Shown: positions 9,582 through 19,047, numbered from the stretch's first letter. The stretch is DNA of 64,000 bases from Crocinitomicaceae bacterium (GCA_024643725.1 JAHEMJ010000005.1:44612-108611); one strand, 5' to 3'. A program made the numbers and translations. The notes: generated from the sequence alone by a model not told the origin.

Positions 9582-10630
9582 TTATTGGTGGTGTATTGGT
9601 GGTGGTTGGATTGATTTTTGTCCTACCGAAAGCCTTATTATTCCTCGCAGGAAACCACAAAAGCATCAATGCAAGTCAACAAGCATTTTACATCAGTGGA
9701 GCCATTGAATTAAACGATTTGGCGGATCAATTGGTGAAAGAAAAATTAATTGACGATGCGTCTTCCTTTATTTCAGTAGGCGAATACAAAGGATTAAACA
9801 GTCAAACGATTGCTGCAGGAAAGTACCTGATTGAACCGGGGACAAATTACCGTGGACTTTTAAATGGTTTTACCAAAAACTCCAATGGCAACGGAAATGC
9901 AGAAGTGGAAGTAGAAGTTACGTTCAATAATTGCCGTGATATTTATCAAATGGCGGGAAAAGTATCAAAATGCTTGGATGTGGATAGCTCACGGTTGGTT
10001 TCTTATTTACTAGATGGACAAACATTGTCCAAGCTTGGATTCACGGTGGAACAACTTCCGGCTTTATTTATTCCAGATAGCTATCAAATGTATTGGGATT
10101 CAAATGAGTCACAATTTGTTGATCGAATGGCGAATGAATTTAAAAACTTCTGGACTACCGAACGAAAAGCTAAGTTGAAAAAGATAGGTTTGGAATCACC
10201 AAGTCAAGCTGTGACAATGGCAAGCATCGTGTATTCAGAACAGTCCGTGAATTCGGATGAATGGCCGATTATTGCGGGACTTTATTTAAATCGTGTCAAT
10301 CAAGGCATTCGCTTGCAATCTGATCCAACCTTTAAATTTTGTTGGGGCGATCAATTGAAAGGTGTTCAGCGCTTGTTGGAAGTTCATCGCAACATTGATT
10401 GTCCATACAATACTTATAAAATTAATGGCTTGCCTCCGGGTCCCATTTGCCTGCCTTCACCTAAGGTTGTAGATGCCGTATTGAACCGTGCGGATGTAGA
10501 TTACATTTATATGTGTGCGAAGCCAGATTATTCTGGACGACATAATTTTGCTGTTTCAGGAGCGGAACACATGCGAAATGCGGATGCTTTCCAATCGTGG
10601 TTGGCAGCAGAACTTAGAAAAAAGAACTAG
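9560..10630 (+). CDS. mltG: Endolytic murein transglycosylase MltG (YceG-like)
   Basis: 356 aa. One N-terminal TM helix (about residues 7-30), then the YceG domain; cleaves nascent glycan strands in the periplasm. The motif region is ASIVYSEQSVNSDEWPIIAG (residues 221-240) followed by LYLNRVNQGIRLQSDPT. Most relatives read ASIVEKE at the start of this motif. Here the first of the two glutamates is Tyr (Y225) and the second (E227) is kept, so activity should be checked. Three bases precede the next gene. Confidence 0.9.
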   Translation: MSKGKYLIIGGVLVVVGLIFVLPKALLFLAGNHKSINASQQAFYISGAIELNDLADQLVKEKLIDDASSFISVGEYKGLNSQTIAAGKYLIEPGTNYRGLLNGFTKNSNGNGNAEVEVEVTFNNCRDIYQMAGKVSKCLDVDSSRLVSYLLDGQTLSKLGFTVEQLPALFIPDSYQMYWDSNESQFVDRMANEFKNFWTTERKAKLKKIGLESPSQAVTMASIVYSEQSVNSDEWPIIAGLYLNRVNQGIRLQSDPTFKFCWGDQLKGVQRLLEVHRNIDCPYNTYKINGLPPGPICLPSPKVVDAVLNRADVDYIYMCAKPDYSGRHNFAVSGAEHMRNADAFQSWLAAELRKKN

Positions 10631-10633
10631 TCT

Positions 10634-11623
10634 ATGAAAAGAAGAAACTTTCTTAAACTTGGCGCGGCAACTGGAATTCTCAGTTTGATTGAGCCCGCAA
10701 AAGCGGCTAATGTAGTTGCCACTTCAGCGAGCGGAACGGCGAAAGGTCCGATCGTGCTTTCCACATGGATTCATGGGCTCGATGCCAATAAAGCGGCGTG
10801 GGAGGTTTTGAAAAATGGTGGATCTGCGTTGGATGCTGTTGAAAAAGGTGTCCGTGTAACGGAATCAGATATAACGAATCGTAGCGTTGGAATTGGCGGT
10901 CGTCCTGATCGCGATGGTCATGTCACCTTGGATGCATGTATCATGGACGAGCGTTCACGCTGTGGATCCGTTGCATGTTTGGAAGGAATTGCACATCCGA
11001 TATCAGTGGCACGTGCGGTGATGGAAAAAACACAACACGTCATGTTGGTTGGTGATGGCGCACGTCAATTTGCGTTGGATTATGGATTTGACACCATCAA
11101 AACACCGATTCCAGAAGTCAAAAAAGATTACGAGAAGTGGAAAAAAGAAAATAAGGACGTATTTAAAAAACCGGAAATCAACCACGAGAATCACGATACG
11201 ATTGGAATGATTGCCATGGACGCCAAAGGAAACTTAAGTGGGGCGTGTACAACCAGTGGTTGGGCATATAAAATGCATGGACGCGTGGGTGACTCGCCGA
11301 TCATTGGTGCAGGATTGTTCATCGATCAAGAAGTTGGTGCAGCAACATCCACTGGATTAGGTGAAGCCATTATTCGAGTTGCAGGAAGTCATACGGTGGT
11401 GGAATTAATGCGTCACGGATACACGCCGTACGATGCATGTAAAGAAGCATGTATGCGCATTATCAAAAAACACGATGACTTGACAGGCCTGCAATGTGGA
11501 TTTATCGCACTGGATAAAGATGGAAATTATGGAGCGTATTCCATTTACGCAGGATTCAACTTTGCCTTGAGAACTATGGAAGAGGAGAAAATGGTGGATG
11601 CAACCTTTGATCGAAACTGGTAA
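10634..11623 (+). CDS. N4-(beta-N-acetylglucosaminyl)-L-asparaginase
   Basis: 329 aa, Ntn-hydrolase of the glycosylasparaginase (aspartylglucosaminidase) type, which cleaves the GlcNAc-Asn bond of N-glycopeptides. Autocleavage should occur before T189 in the motif ENHDTIGMIAMD, followed by GACTTSGWAYKMHGRVGDSP, the substrate-binding part of the beta chain. The N-terminus RRNFLKLGAATGILSL looks like a Tat signal, so export folded to the periplasm is likely. It ends one base into the ATG of the beta-mannosidase (TAATG), so the two are coupled. Confidence 0.92.
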   Translation: MKRRNFLKLGAATGILSLIEPAKAANVVATSASGTAKGPIVLSTWIHGLDANKAAWEVLKNGGSALDAVEKGVRVTESDITNRSVGIGGRPDRDGHVTLDACIMDERSRCGSVACLEGIAHPISVARAVMEKTQHVMLVGDGARQFALDYGFDTIKTPIPEVKKDYEKWKKENKDVFKKPEINHENHDTIGMIAMDAKGNLSGACTTSGWAYKMHGRVGDSPIIGAGLFIDQEVGAATSTGLGEAIIRVAGSHTVVELMRHGYTPYDACKEACMRIIKKHDDLTGLQCGFIALDKDGNYGAYSIYAGFNFALRTMEEEKMVDATFDRNW

Positions 11624-14094
11624 TGTTGTCACGACTCGTTCTTATCTTTTTGTGTATGCTAGGATCCGCTCAGAGTCAAACCGTGTTATCCTGGAAATTC
11701 TTGGATGTTAAATCCCACGAATGGAAATCTTTTGGCGAAAAGGGTAGTATTCAAGAAGCACTTTTTCACCTCGGTGATTTACCTGACCCATTTTACGGGA
11801 AGAACGAAGAATTGTATCAGTGGATAGAAGGATATCAATGGGAATTGAAATCTGAGTTTTATTTGAGCGAAAGTCAATTTCTTTCCGATCAATTGGAATT
11901 GTATTTCCCCAATGTGGATACGTATGCCGCGATTTACATCAACGGAAAACTACTTGGGAATACGGAGAATTTCTTTCATCCATATCGTTTTGAAATCAAA
12001 GCAAACGTACAGTGCGGCTATAATGAAGTGAAAGTCGTTTTTACGCCACCAACCTTATATCACAAGGCTCGATACGAGTCGGAGTCCTTTCATTTTCCCG
12101 CGCCGAATGATCCATCCGAATGGAAGGTGGCGCCGTTAACGCGGAAACCACAATATCAATTTGGTTGGGATTGGGCCCTACGCATGAATACGATTGGGTT
12201 TGCAAAACCCGTGGAGATTCGTTTGGGGAAATCCAACGAATTCCAAGCAGTATCGGTTCAAACGTTGTCCATTCCGAAGGATGAATTGTTTGCGCGTTTG
12301 AAATACACCGTTTCCTTGAAAAAAGCGACTTCGGACCTGCGCATTCAATCCACCTTGTATGGTGATTTGTCCGTTCAATTGAATCCATCCACTGGATTGT
12401 GGGAAGCTGAGGTACAACAGTACAATCCACAATTGTGGTGGCCAGCTGGAATCAGTGATCCGCATATTTATCAAGATACACTGCACTTATTTGTTGATGG
12501 AAAATTAGTGGATGTCAAACCGATACAATTTGGCATTCGTACTGCAGAGCTGATTCAGCAAAAAGACAAGTGGGGAACTTCTTATGAAATGCACATCAAT
12601 GGAATACCAGTCTTTTGTAAAGGAGCAGATTACATTCCGACATCCGTATTCCCGGCTTCCGTGAAGGATGAAGACATCCTACATTTAGTTGAACAAATGG
12701 CGAAGGCCAATTTCAATATGGTGCGCATTTGGGGTGGGGGATACTATCCTGATGAAGTTTTTTATCGTGCGTGTGACGAAGCAGGAATCATGGTTTGGCA
12801 GGACTTTATGTTTGCCTGTGCGATGTATCCAGGAGATCAAGCTTTCTTGAGAAATGTGGAAGATGAATTCAATTTCCAAATCCCACGCATTGCAAGTCAT
12901 CCATCCGTGATGCTCTTTAATGGAAACAATGAAGTGGATGTTGCTTGGAAAAATTGGGGCTTCCAAAGTCAGTATCATTTGTCCACTGCGGCACAAGACA
13001 CGATTCTGAAGGCTTACAATGACTTATTCAAAGGACTTGCGCCGAAGTTGGTGGCACGTTGGACAAACACCAGTTACATTCATACCTCTCCGCTCAGTAA
13101 TTGGGGTAATGATGAATTTTTTAATCATGGATCTCAACATTATTGGGGTGTTTGGCATGGGAAAGATCCAATGTCCAATTTCGCCACAAAAATCGGACGA
13201 TTCAACGCGGAATATGGGTTTCAGAGTTTTCCGGAATATGCGACGTTAGCGACTTTTTCTGAAAAGAAAGACTGGGATTTGTCCAGTTCGGTGATGAAGC
13301 ACCATCAGAAAAGTTATGTTGGAAATGGCATGATTCAGAAGCATTCGGACTTGTTATTTGGGAAAACGAAGGACTTCGAACGATTTGTTTATTTTTCGCA
13401 ATTAACGCAGCGTTATGCGGTTTCTAGCGCCGTTGCTGGACATCGTTTGGATGCGCCGCGCTGTATGGGAACACTTTACTGGCAGCTGAATGATTGTTGG
13501 CCTGCACCAACCTGGTCAAGTATGGATTATCAAGGAAATTGGAAGGCCTTGCATTATGCGATACGGGAGGACTATCAACCCGTCGCAATTTTACAGAAAA
13601 CAACGGAAAAGGGTCAAGTGCAACTTTACATCAAGTCCGATGTCATGGAAAATCAAGTGTTAGGTTATAAAATATTGATTTATAGGGTAAATGGAAATCG
13701 TTCGTCGTCGCCGTTTACGATAACTAGACAAGCTCTAGATACAATCGGTTATCAGGGAAGTAAACTAATTTGGTATGAAATACCGGATGTGGAAAAATTG
13801 ATTCGTGTAGAATTATCAAACGGAATCACCCGGGAATTTGTCGTAGGTCCCTCACCCAAAAAACGAGAAGTTCAAATTGAACTAAGTATCAAAAATTGCG
13901 ATGAAATGAATAAAACGGCAGAGATTTGGGTGAAAAACAGTGCTTTTTGTGCTGATTTTTGGCTTTTTTCCTCAAAAACAGGAATTTCCTTTGATCGAAA
14001 TTTTGTGCATTTATTGCCGGGAGATCACCTCATTCGCATTCAATATTCCGGAGAAAAACCGAGTCTTTCGGATTTCTCTTTTCAATACCATTAA
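11623..14094 (+). CDS. Glycoside hydrolase family 2, beta-mannosidase
   Basis: 823 aa with signal peptide (cleavage near AQSQ). N-terminal jelly-roll domain with WGWDW-like region (QFGWDWALRMNTIGF), an Ig-like domain, then a TIM barrel. Acid/base is E437 in FNGNNEVD and the nucleophile is E530 in FNAEYGFQSFPEY; this pair is typical of beta-mannosidases rather than beta-galactosidases. Together with the preceding glycosylasparaginase it could remove the Man-beta-1,4-GlcNAc core of N-glycans. Last gene of the dapF operon. Confidence 0.9.
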   Translation: MLSRLVLIFLCMLGSAQSQTVLSWKFLDVKSHEWKSFGEKGSIQEALFHLGDLPDPFYGKNEELYQWIEGYQWELKSEFYLSESQFLSDQLELYFPNVDTYAAIYINGKLLGNTENFFHPYRFEIKANVQCGYNEVKVVFTPPTLYHKARYESESFHFPAPNDPSEWKVAPLTRKPQYQFGWDWALRMNTIGFAKPVEIRLGKSNEFQAVSVQTLSIPKDELFARLKYTVSLKKATSDLRIQSTLYGDLSVQLNPSTGLWEAEVQQYNPQLWWPAGISDPHIYQDTLHLFVDGKLVDVKPIQFGIRTAELIQQKDKWGTSYEMHINGIPVFCKGADYIPTSVFPASVKDEDILHLVEQMAKANFNMVRIWGGGYYPDEVFYRACDEAGIMVWQDFMFACAMYPGDQAFLRNVEDEFNFQIPRIASHPSVMLFNGNNEVDVAWKNWGFQSQYHLSTAAQDTILKAYNDLFKGLAPKLVARWTNTSYIHTSPLSNWGNDEFFNHGSQHYWGVWHGKDPMSNFATKIGRFNAEYGFQSFPEYATLATFSEKKDWDLSSSVMKHHQKSYVGNGMIQKHSDLLFGKTKDFERFVYFSQLTQRYAVSSAVAGHRLDAPRCMGTLYWQLNDCWPAPTWSSMDYQGNWKALHYAIREDYQPVAILQKTTEKGQVQLYIKSDVMENQVLGYKILIYRVNGNRSSSPFTITRQALDTIGYQGSKLIWYEIPDVEKLIRVELSNGITREFVVGPSPKKREVQIELSIKNCDEMNKTAEIWVKNSAFCADFWLFSSKTGISFDRNFVHLLPGDHLIRIQYSGEKPSLSDFSFQYH

Positions 14095-14146
14095 AAGGGT
14101 ATTTTTAGTTAAAGCGGTTTTCGTGCCATCATAAAAGGGTATTTTT
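14093..14146 (+). repeat. Direct repeat AAAAGGGTATTTTT, two copies
   Basis: The 14-mer occurs at 14093-14106 and 14133-14146, 40 bp apart. The second copy forms the -7 element of the next gene; the first reads TATTTTTA and may be a duplicated, decayed promoter. Confidence 0.7.
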
Positions 14147-14147
14147 G
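14140..14147 (+). promoter_or_regulatory. -7 element of the TonB-dependent receptor gene
   Basis: TATTTTTG (TAnnTTTG), ending 20 nt before the ATG at 14168, after a poly-A stretch. Confidence 0.55.
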
Positions 14148-14167
14148 CGCAAAAAAAAAATGACTCC

Positions 14168-16009
14168 ATGAGAAAAATCCTTCATGTTTTAAGTGTTATC
14201 ACTCTGTGCTTCAATGGATTTTCACAAATTGATCGAATCCCAAGTACGACAGTGAACGAAATTCTCATTACAGGACGTGGGAATCCAATGGATTACTTTA
14301 AGCGCAATCAGTCCATGACATTGTTGCGGCCAGACAAATTAGTGAGCTTACCTGCACGCAGTTTAAGTGAGGCCTTGAGTTATACATCTGGAGTAGATGT
14401 TCGCCAACGTGGATTAAACGGTATGCAGGCTGACATAGGCATTCGCGGGGGGAGTTTCGAGCAGACCTTGATTTTAGTCAATGGATTTAAAATGGTGGAT
14501 CCACAAACAGGTCATCACGGGATGAATATCCCATTAACCATCAATGCGGTGAATCAAGTAGAGATTTTTAAAGGACCAGCGACGCACATGTTTGGACAAA
14601 GTTCCTTGTCAGGCGCGGTAAATTTTGTGTCCTTATTGTCTTCTCAAGCTTCTGTTAAAGCTCAGCTTTATGCGGGATCTTTTGGGACAGCTGGCGTGAA
14701 TGCAACCATCAGTGCACCCATCAAAGATTGGCGTCAAAAATTATCCTTCGGCTACGATCGCTCCGATGGACATTGGTATAATTCCGATTTTCAGAACAAA
14801 CAAGTTTCCTACGAATTAGCCAAGTCCTTCAAAAAACAGTACGTGTTATTGATGTTAGGTTATTCCGACCGACAGTTTGGTGCCAATGGATATTATTCAA
14901 ACAAATTCCCGGACCAATGGGAGTCCACGCAAAATGCTTTTGCGGGATTAAGATATAATATCAATTTCAAAAAAGCCTCTTGGGTAAATCGGTTGAGCAC
15001 GCGTACCAATCGAGACGAGTTTCGATTAAAACGTGAAGACCCCTCATTTTATACCAATCACCATTTTTCGGAAACGTATAGTTTAGAAAGTATATTTAGT
15101 GGAAAGTTTGGGGATTATTGGCAATATCATGCTGGATTGGAGCAACGATTTGAACGCTTGAACAGCTCTAATCTCGGTACACGCAACAGACAATATTCAA
15201 GCGCTTTTGCCGATTTGAAGAAGAATTTCGGTAAAATGTATGCGACAGTAAGTTTATTGGCATTTAAATATTCAAATGTTTCCATGAAATTACTCCCAAC
15301 GATTCAGCTGGCATATCAGCTCAATGAAAAAAACCGAATCTATGCAAACTTCGCAAAAAGCAATCGCCTGCCAACGTATACGGAGTTGTATTATGCGGAT
15401 CCCACCAGTCTTGGAAATCCAAACTTAGTTCCTGAATTTGCGAATTCCGCGGAGCTTGGTTGGTTCAAAAATGGAAAGCTTTATGTGGAAGTCAACGCTT
15501 TTTACCGTCAAACCTACAATATGATTGACTGGGTGAGAGATTCATCGTTGATTTCGCCAAATCCAAATAAATGGCAACCGGTAAACATTGCAGAAGTGCG
15601 TTTTTATGGATTGGAGGGAAATGTTCGAAAAACCTTTGATTATTCTGCGAAATACAAAGTGAAATTTGTCGACATCGCCTATACGTACATTCAAGCTTCC
15701 CATGTGTTTGATGCGAATTTGGAGTCTCGTTATGCCTATTCAAATTTGAAACACCAACTCATTGCAAAACTTGGTTTTCAATTAAGTAAATATGGAAGTT
15801 TGCAAGTCAATTACCGCTTTCTACAACGCATTTCCAATCCAGCATATCAGTTGTTGGATATGAAATTGGCGTCGGAATCTTACAAGGGATTTTCCATGTT
15901 TGCAGAGGTGAACAACTTACTCAATACACAATATGTGGAAGCAGGTTATGTTCAAATGCCTGGAAGATGGTTTAAAGTTGGATTGAATTATCAATGGGTG
16001 AAGGAATAG
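14168..16009 (+). CDS. TonB-dependent outer membrane receptor
   Basis: 613 aa. Signal peptide, then a plug domain (about residues 35-160: LPARSLSEALSYTSGVDVRQ, DIGIRGGSFEQTLILVNG, VEIFKGPATHMFGQSSLSGAVNF) and a 22-strand type barrel ending in an aromatic-rich terminal strand. It lacks the N-terminal carboxypeptidase-like domain of SusC proteins, so it resembles BtuB/FecA-like importers of vitamins or metal chelates. No SusD partner is adjacent and no cobalamin riboswitch fits in the 73-base upstream gap. The substrate cannot be deduced. Confidence 0.92.
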   Translation: MRKILHVLSVITLCFNGFSQIDRIPSTTVNEILITGRGNPMDYFKRNQSMTLLRPDKLVSLPARSLSEALSYTSGVDVRQRGLNGMQADIGIRGGSFEQTLILVNGFKMVDPQTGHHGMNIPLTINAVNQVEIFKGPATHMFGQSSLSGAVNFVSLLSSQASVKAQLYAGSFGTAGVNATISAPIKDWRQKLSFGYDRSDGHWYNSDFQNKQVSYELAKSFKKQYVLLMLGYSDRQFGANGYYSNKFPDQWESTQNAFAGLRYNINFKKASWVNRLSTRTNRDEFRLKREDPSFYTNHHFSETYSLESIFSGKFGDYWQYHAGLEQRFERLNSSNLGTRNRQYSSAFADLKKNFGKMYATVSLLAFKYSNVSMKLLPTIQLAYQLNEKNRIYANFAKSNRLPTYTELYYADPTSLGNPNLVPEFANSAELGWFKNGKLYVEVNAFYRQTYNMIDWVRDSSLISPNPNKWQPVNIAEVRFYGLEGNVRKTFDYSAKYKVKFVDIAYTYIQASHVFDANLESRYAYSNLKHQLIAKLGFQLSKYGSLQVNYRFLQRISNPAYQLLDMKLASESYKGFSMFAEVNNLLNTQYVEAGYVQMPGRWFKVGLNYQWVKE

Positions 16010-16078
16010 GAAAATAATCTACTCCATTAATTTATCTATCTGGCATTCTCAATTAAAAGGAGAATAAAATGTGATTTC

Positions 16079-16128
16079 TTTCGTTTTCAGAGTTCATGTG
16101 ATTCACGTGGATCCATCGTAAAACGAAA
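16079..16128. promoter_or_regulatory. 9-bp inverted repeat upstream of the DUF1016 gene
   Basis: TTTCGTTTT at 16079-16087 and AAAACGAAA at 16120-16128 form a perfect dyad around 32 nt, ending 6 nt before the ATG at 16135. It may be an operator or a leader hairpin; the role is inferred from position only. Confidence 0.45.
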
Positions 16129-16134
16129 AATAAA

Positions 16135-17217
16135 ATGAGTCATTCTCTGGAAAACCTAATTTCTCAAATTAGTTCTTTGGATCGTCAGATGACAAGCAAA
16201 GCGGTAAAATCGATTGATCGTTTATTAACAATGCGAAATTGGTTGATTGGTGGCTATATTTTTGAATATGAGCAAAATGGTTCGGATCGAGCCCATTATG
16301 GTTCCAAAATAGAACAAACCATATCTGAAAATCTTGGCAGAAAAGGTTTGTCTGAACGAAATTTAAAACTGTTTAAACAGTTTTATATCGTTTATCCTCA
16401 AATAATGCAGACAGTGTCTGCACAATTTAAACTTCCCAAAAAGTTAGTGCAGACAACGGTTGCGATATCTGAGTCTTCGATTGTTTCAGATGATGAAGTC
16501 TCTAAGTTAATCGATAATCTCTCTTTTTCACACCTCACTGAATTAATTAAAATAACGGATAACGACAAGAGGAAATTCTATGAAATTCAAGCGATGAAAG
16601 GAATTTGGTCCGTCCGGGATTTAAGGCGTCAAATAATTAGTTTATCCTACGAAAGAACAACTTTATCTATACCCAAACGAAAGAAAGTAGATTCCTTCAA
16701 ATCGACAAGAGTGCAAAACGTTCAATCACTTATAAAAACACCATTTGTTTTTGATTTTCTTGATTTTCCTGAAAATGCACTAACCGATGAGTCGCACTTT
16801 GAAAAAGCGCTCATAAGTAATCTAAAAAATTTCATATTGGAATTAGGACATGGGTTTTGTTTTGAAGGACAACAAAAGCGAATCGTTATTGGAGGAGAAT
16901 ATTTTTTTGTAGATTTAGTATTCTATCATCGAATTCTAAAATGTCATATTCTTTTTGAATTAAAAGTGGATGGATTCAATCATTCAAATGTTGGACAATT
17001 AAATACTTATGTTCAATATTTTAAGCGGCATATTCAGGAAAAAAATGATAATCCACCGATTGGCATTTTGTTGTGCACCGATAAAAACGATGAATTGGTT
17101 GAGTACGCATTAGGCGGAATGGACAATAATTTATTTGTCACCACCTATAAAACAGTATTGCCGAGTCAAAACGAGTTGAAAGTATTTTTGCAAAATGAAA
17201 AGAGAAAGATTACTTGA
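16135..17217 (+). CDS. PDDEXK nuclease, DUF1016 (YhcG) family
   Basis: 360 aa. N-terminal DUF1016_N helical domain (about residues 10-170: LSERNLKLFKQFYIVYPQI), then a C-terminal PDDEXK nuclease domain with VDLVFYHRILKCHILFELK carrying the Asp and the E-x-K catalytic residues (about residues 261-280). YhcG-type proteins are often linked to restriction or mobile loci, but no other defence gene is adjacent. The gene is clearly more AT-rich than its neighbours, which suggests recent acquisition. Convergent with trpS. Confidence 0.88.
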   Translation: MSHSLENLISQISSLDRQMTSKAVKSIDRLLTMRNWLIGGYIFEYEQNGSDRAHYGSKIEQTISENLGRKGLSERNLKLFKQFYIVYPQIMQTVSAQFKLPKKLVQTTVAISESSIVSDDEVSKLIDNLSFSHLTELIKITDNDKRKFYEIQAMKGIWSVRDLRRQIISLSYERTTLSIPKRKKVDSFKSTRVQNVQSLIKTPFVFDFLDFPENALTDESHFEKALISNLKNFILELGHGFCFEGQQKRIVIGGEYFFVDLVFYHRILKCHILFELKVDGFNHSNVGQLNTYVQYFKRHIQEKNDNPPIGILLCTDKNDELVEYALGGMDNNLFVTTYKTVLPSQNELKVFLQNEKRKIT

Positions 17218-17226
17218 GTTAAAAAC

Positions 17227-18225
17227 TCAATATCCCACCTTTGTTCGAACGCGTTTTAACACGTCACTTGCCACAACGCGTGCTTTTTCTGCTCCGATCT
17301 TCAATGCGGCGTCAATTTCACTTGGATTAGCCATCAGCGCATCGAAACGAGCGCGTTGATCTGCAAACTTCGCTAAAATCAATTCAAAAAGTGCTTGTTT
17401 GGCATGCCCAAATCCATAGCCTCCATTCACATAATTTGTGCGCATTTCGGCCACTTGCTCTGGTGTAGCAAGTAACTTGTACAAAGCGAAGGTGTGACAC
17501 GTGTCTGGATTTTTAGGTTCCTCCAACGGTGTACTGTCCGAAACGATGGACATGATTTGTTTTCTCAGTTGTTTTTCGGGAAGAAAAATATCGATGTAAT
17601 TCCCGCGGGACTTACTCATTTTTTCGCCATCTGTTCCCGGAATCAACATGGTGTCCTCGCGTATTTGTTCTTCAGGCAAAACCAAGGTCTCTCCGTAAGC
17701 CAAGTTAAAACGATTGGCAACATCACGTGTCATTTCAATGTGCTGTTTTTGGTCTTTTCCAACCGGGACAATTTCCGCGTCGAACAACAATATGTCCGCG
17801 GCCATGAGAATCGGGTAGGAGAAGAGTCCACCGTTTACATCGTCCAAACGATCGGCTTTGTCCTTGAAACTATGCGCCAACGTTAAGCGTTGATATGGAT
17901 ACATGCACAGCAAATACCACATCAGCTCGGTGACTTCAGGTACGTCACTTTGACGGTAAAACACTGTTTTGGAACGATCTAAACCAAAAGCAAGCCAAGT
18001 GGCAGCAGTTGCATACGTATTGTTACGTAATGTGTCCCCTTCTTTGATCTGCGTCAATGAATGCATGTCCGCAATAAACAAAAAGGACTCATTTGCTGGA
18101 TTCGAAGCTAATTCAATCGCAGGAAGAATGGCACCAAGGATGTTTCCTAAATGTGGTGTTCCTGTACTTTGAATTCCGGTTAAAATGCGCGCCATTGGTC
18201 GTTTCTTTTTTTCAAAATTACTCAT
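17227..18225 (-). CDS. trpS: Tryptophanyl-tRNA synthetase
   Basis: 332 aa class I aminoacyl-tRNA synthetase. The HIGH-equivalent is GTPHLGN near residue 23 and the KMSKS motif is GEKMSKSRGN near residue 203; also PVGKDQKQHIEMTRD. The ATG at 18225 gives an extra basic leader, and an internal ATG (MARILTG) could be the true start. Nine bases separate its end from the convergent DUF1016 gene. Confidence 0.96.
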   Translation of the reverse strand: MSNFEKKKRPMARILTGIQSTGTPHLGNILGAILPAIELASNPANESFLFIADMHSLTQIKEGDTLRNNTYATAATWLAFGLDRSKTVFYRQSDVPEVTELMWYLLCMYPYQRLTLAHSFKDKADRLDDVNGGLFSYPILMAADILLFDAEIVPVGKDQKQHIEMTRDVANRFNLAYGETLVLPEEQIREDTMLIPGTDGEKMSKSRGNYIDIFLPEKQLRKQIMSIVSDSTPLEEPKNPDTCHTFALYKLLATPEQVAEMRTNYVNGGYGFGHAKQALFELILAKFADQRARFDALMANPSEIDAALKIGAEKARVVASDVLKRVRTKVGY

Positions 18226-18265
18226 TTCTACGGAATCGGAGGATTCAAAAGTTCCCTGAAAATCG

Positions 18266-18273
18266 TATATTTG
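18266..18273 (+). promoter_or_regulatory. -7 element of plsC, 3 nt from ATG
   Basis: TATATTTG (TAnnTTTG), then GCT, then ATG at 18277. This arrangement argues against the in-frame TTG at 18271, which lies inside the element, and for a leaderless transcript. Confidence 0.6.
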
Positions 18274-18276
18274 GCT

Positions 18277-19047
18277 ATGCGTAAATTTTTGGGCGTGTTT
18301 GGACTACTTTGGAAATTGTACATTGCGACAATCTTTGTGATTATTGCCGTGATTTTCTATCCATTTTTCTTGGTCTTAATCATGAATCCAAAGTGGAAAA
18401 AATTCAGTTTTAAACTATTCACGCTTTGGAGTTGGCTGATGCGCATCTTTTGTTTCTATGGTGTTCGAGTGATGGAAAAAGCACCGCTGCCAAAAGGACC
18501 GTACATCATCGTGGCGAATCATACGTCCTATTTGGACATCTTCCTCATGCATTCCATTTTACCGAAATATCCATTTGTATTCCTAGGGAAAAGTGAAATC
18601 TTGAAGTATCCAATTTTGGGAACCTATTTTAAGAATTTGAATATTCCTGTTTATCGCAAGGACAAAAGCAAAGCTGGGCAAGCGTATTCCTTGGCGAATA
18701 AAGCGGTCGCAGATGGATGGTCCATTGTGATTTTTCCCGAAGGAACCATTCCTGATCACCAATGTCCAAAAATGATTCCATTCAAAGATGGGGCGTTCAA
18801 AATGGCGAAAACTATGGGGATTCCCTTGTTGCCATTGACGTTTACGAATAATTATAAATTATTTTCCGATCCAACAGAAATTTTGGGTCCGGCTCAACCA
18901 GGTATCTCTCGTGTCTATATTCATCCCTATTTTACCGTGGAAGAATTAAACAAAATGGAGATTAGCGAGATTCGAGAAGCGTGTTTTAATCGAATTAATG
19001 CACCAATTTTGAAAGAATATCCTCACTTAATGGAGGAAAATAAATAA
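18277..19047 (+). CDS. plsC: 1-acyl-sn-glycerol-3-phosphate acyltransferase
   Basis: 256 aa. Membrane-bound LPLAT that makes phosphatidic acid. N-terminal hydrophobic segment (about residues 8-40), acyltransferase motif NHTSYLD (HX4D), then FPEGTIP and a C-terminal cytoplasmic part. Length matches PlsC. A separate promoter for gatC overlaps the stop codon region, so plsC may end transcriptionally independent of gatC. Confidence 0.92.
   Translation: MRKFLGVFGLLWKLYIATIFVIIAVIFYPFFLVLIMNPKWKKFSFKLFTLWSWLMRIFCFYGVRVMEKAPLPKGPYIIVANHTSYLDIFLMHSILPKYPFVFLGKSEILKYPILGTYFKNLNIPVYRKDKSKAGQAYSLANKAVADGWSIVIFPEGTIPDHQCPKMIPFKDGAFKMAKTMGIPLLPLTFTNNYKLFSDPTEILGPAQPGISRVYIHPYFTVEELNKMEISEIREACFNRINAPILKEYPHLMEENK

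Noticed and set aside
14095..14167. Possible cobalamin riboswitch before the TonB receptor
   Set aside because: The gap is too short for the aptamer and no B12 box was seen.
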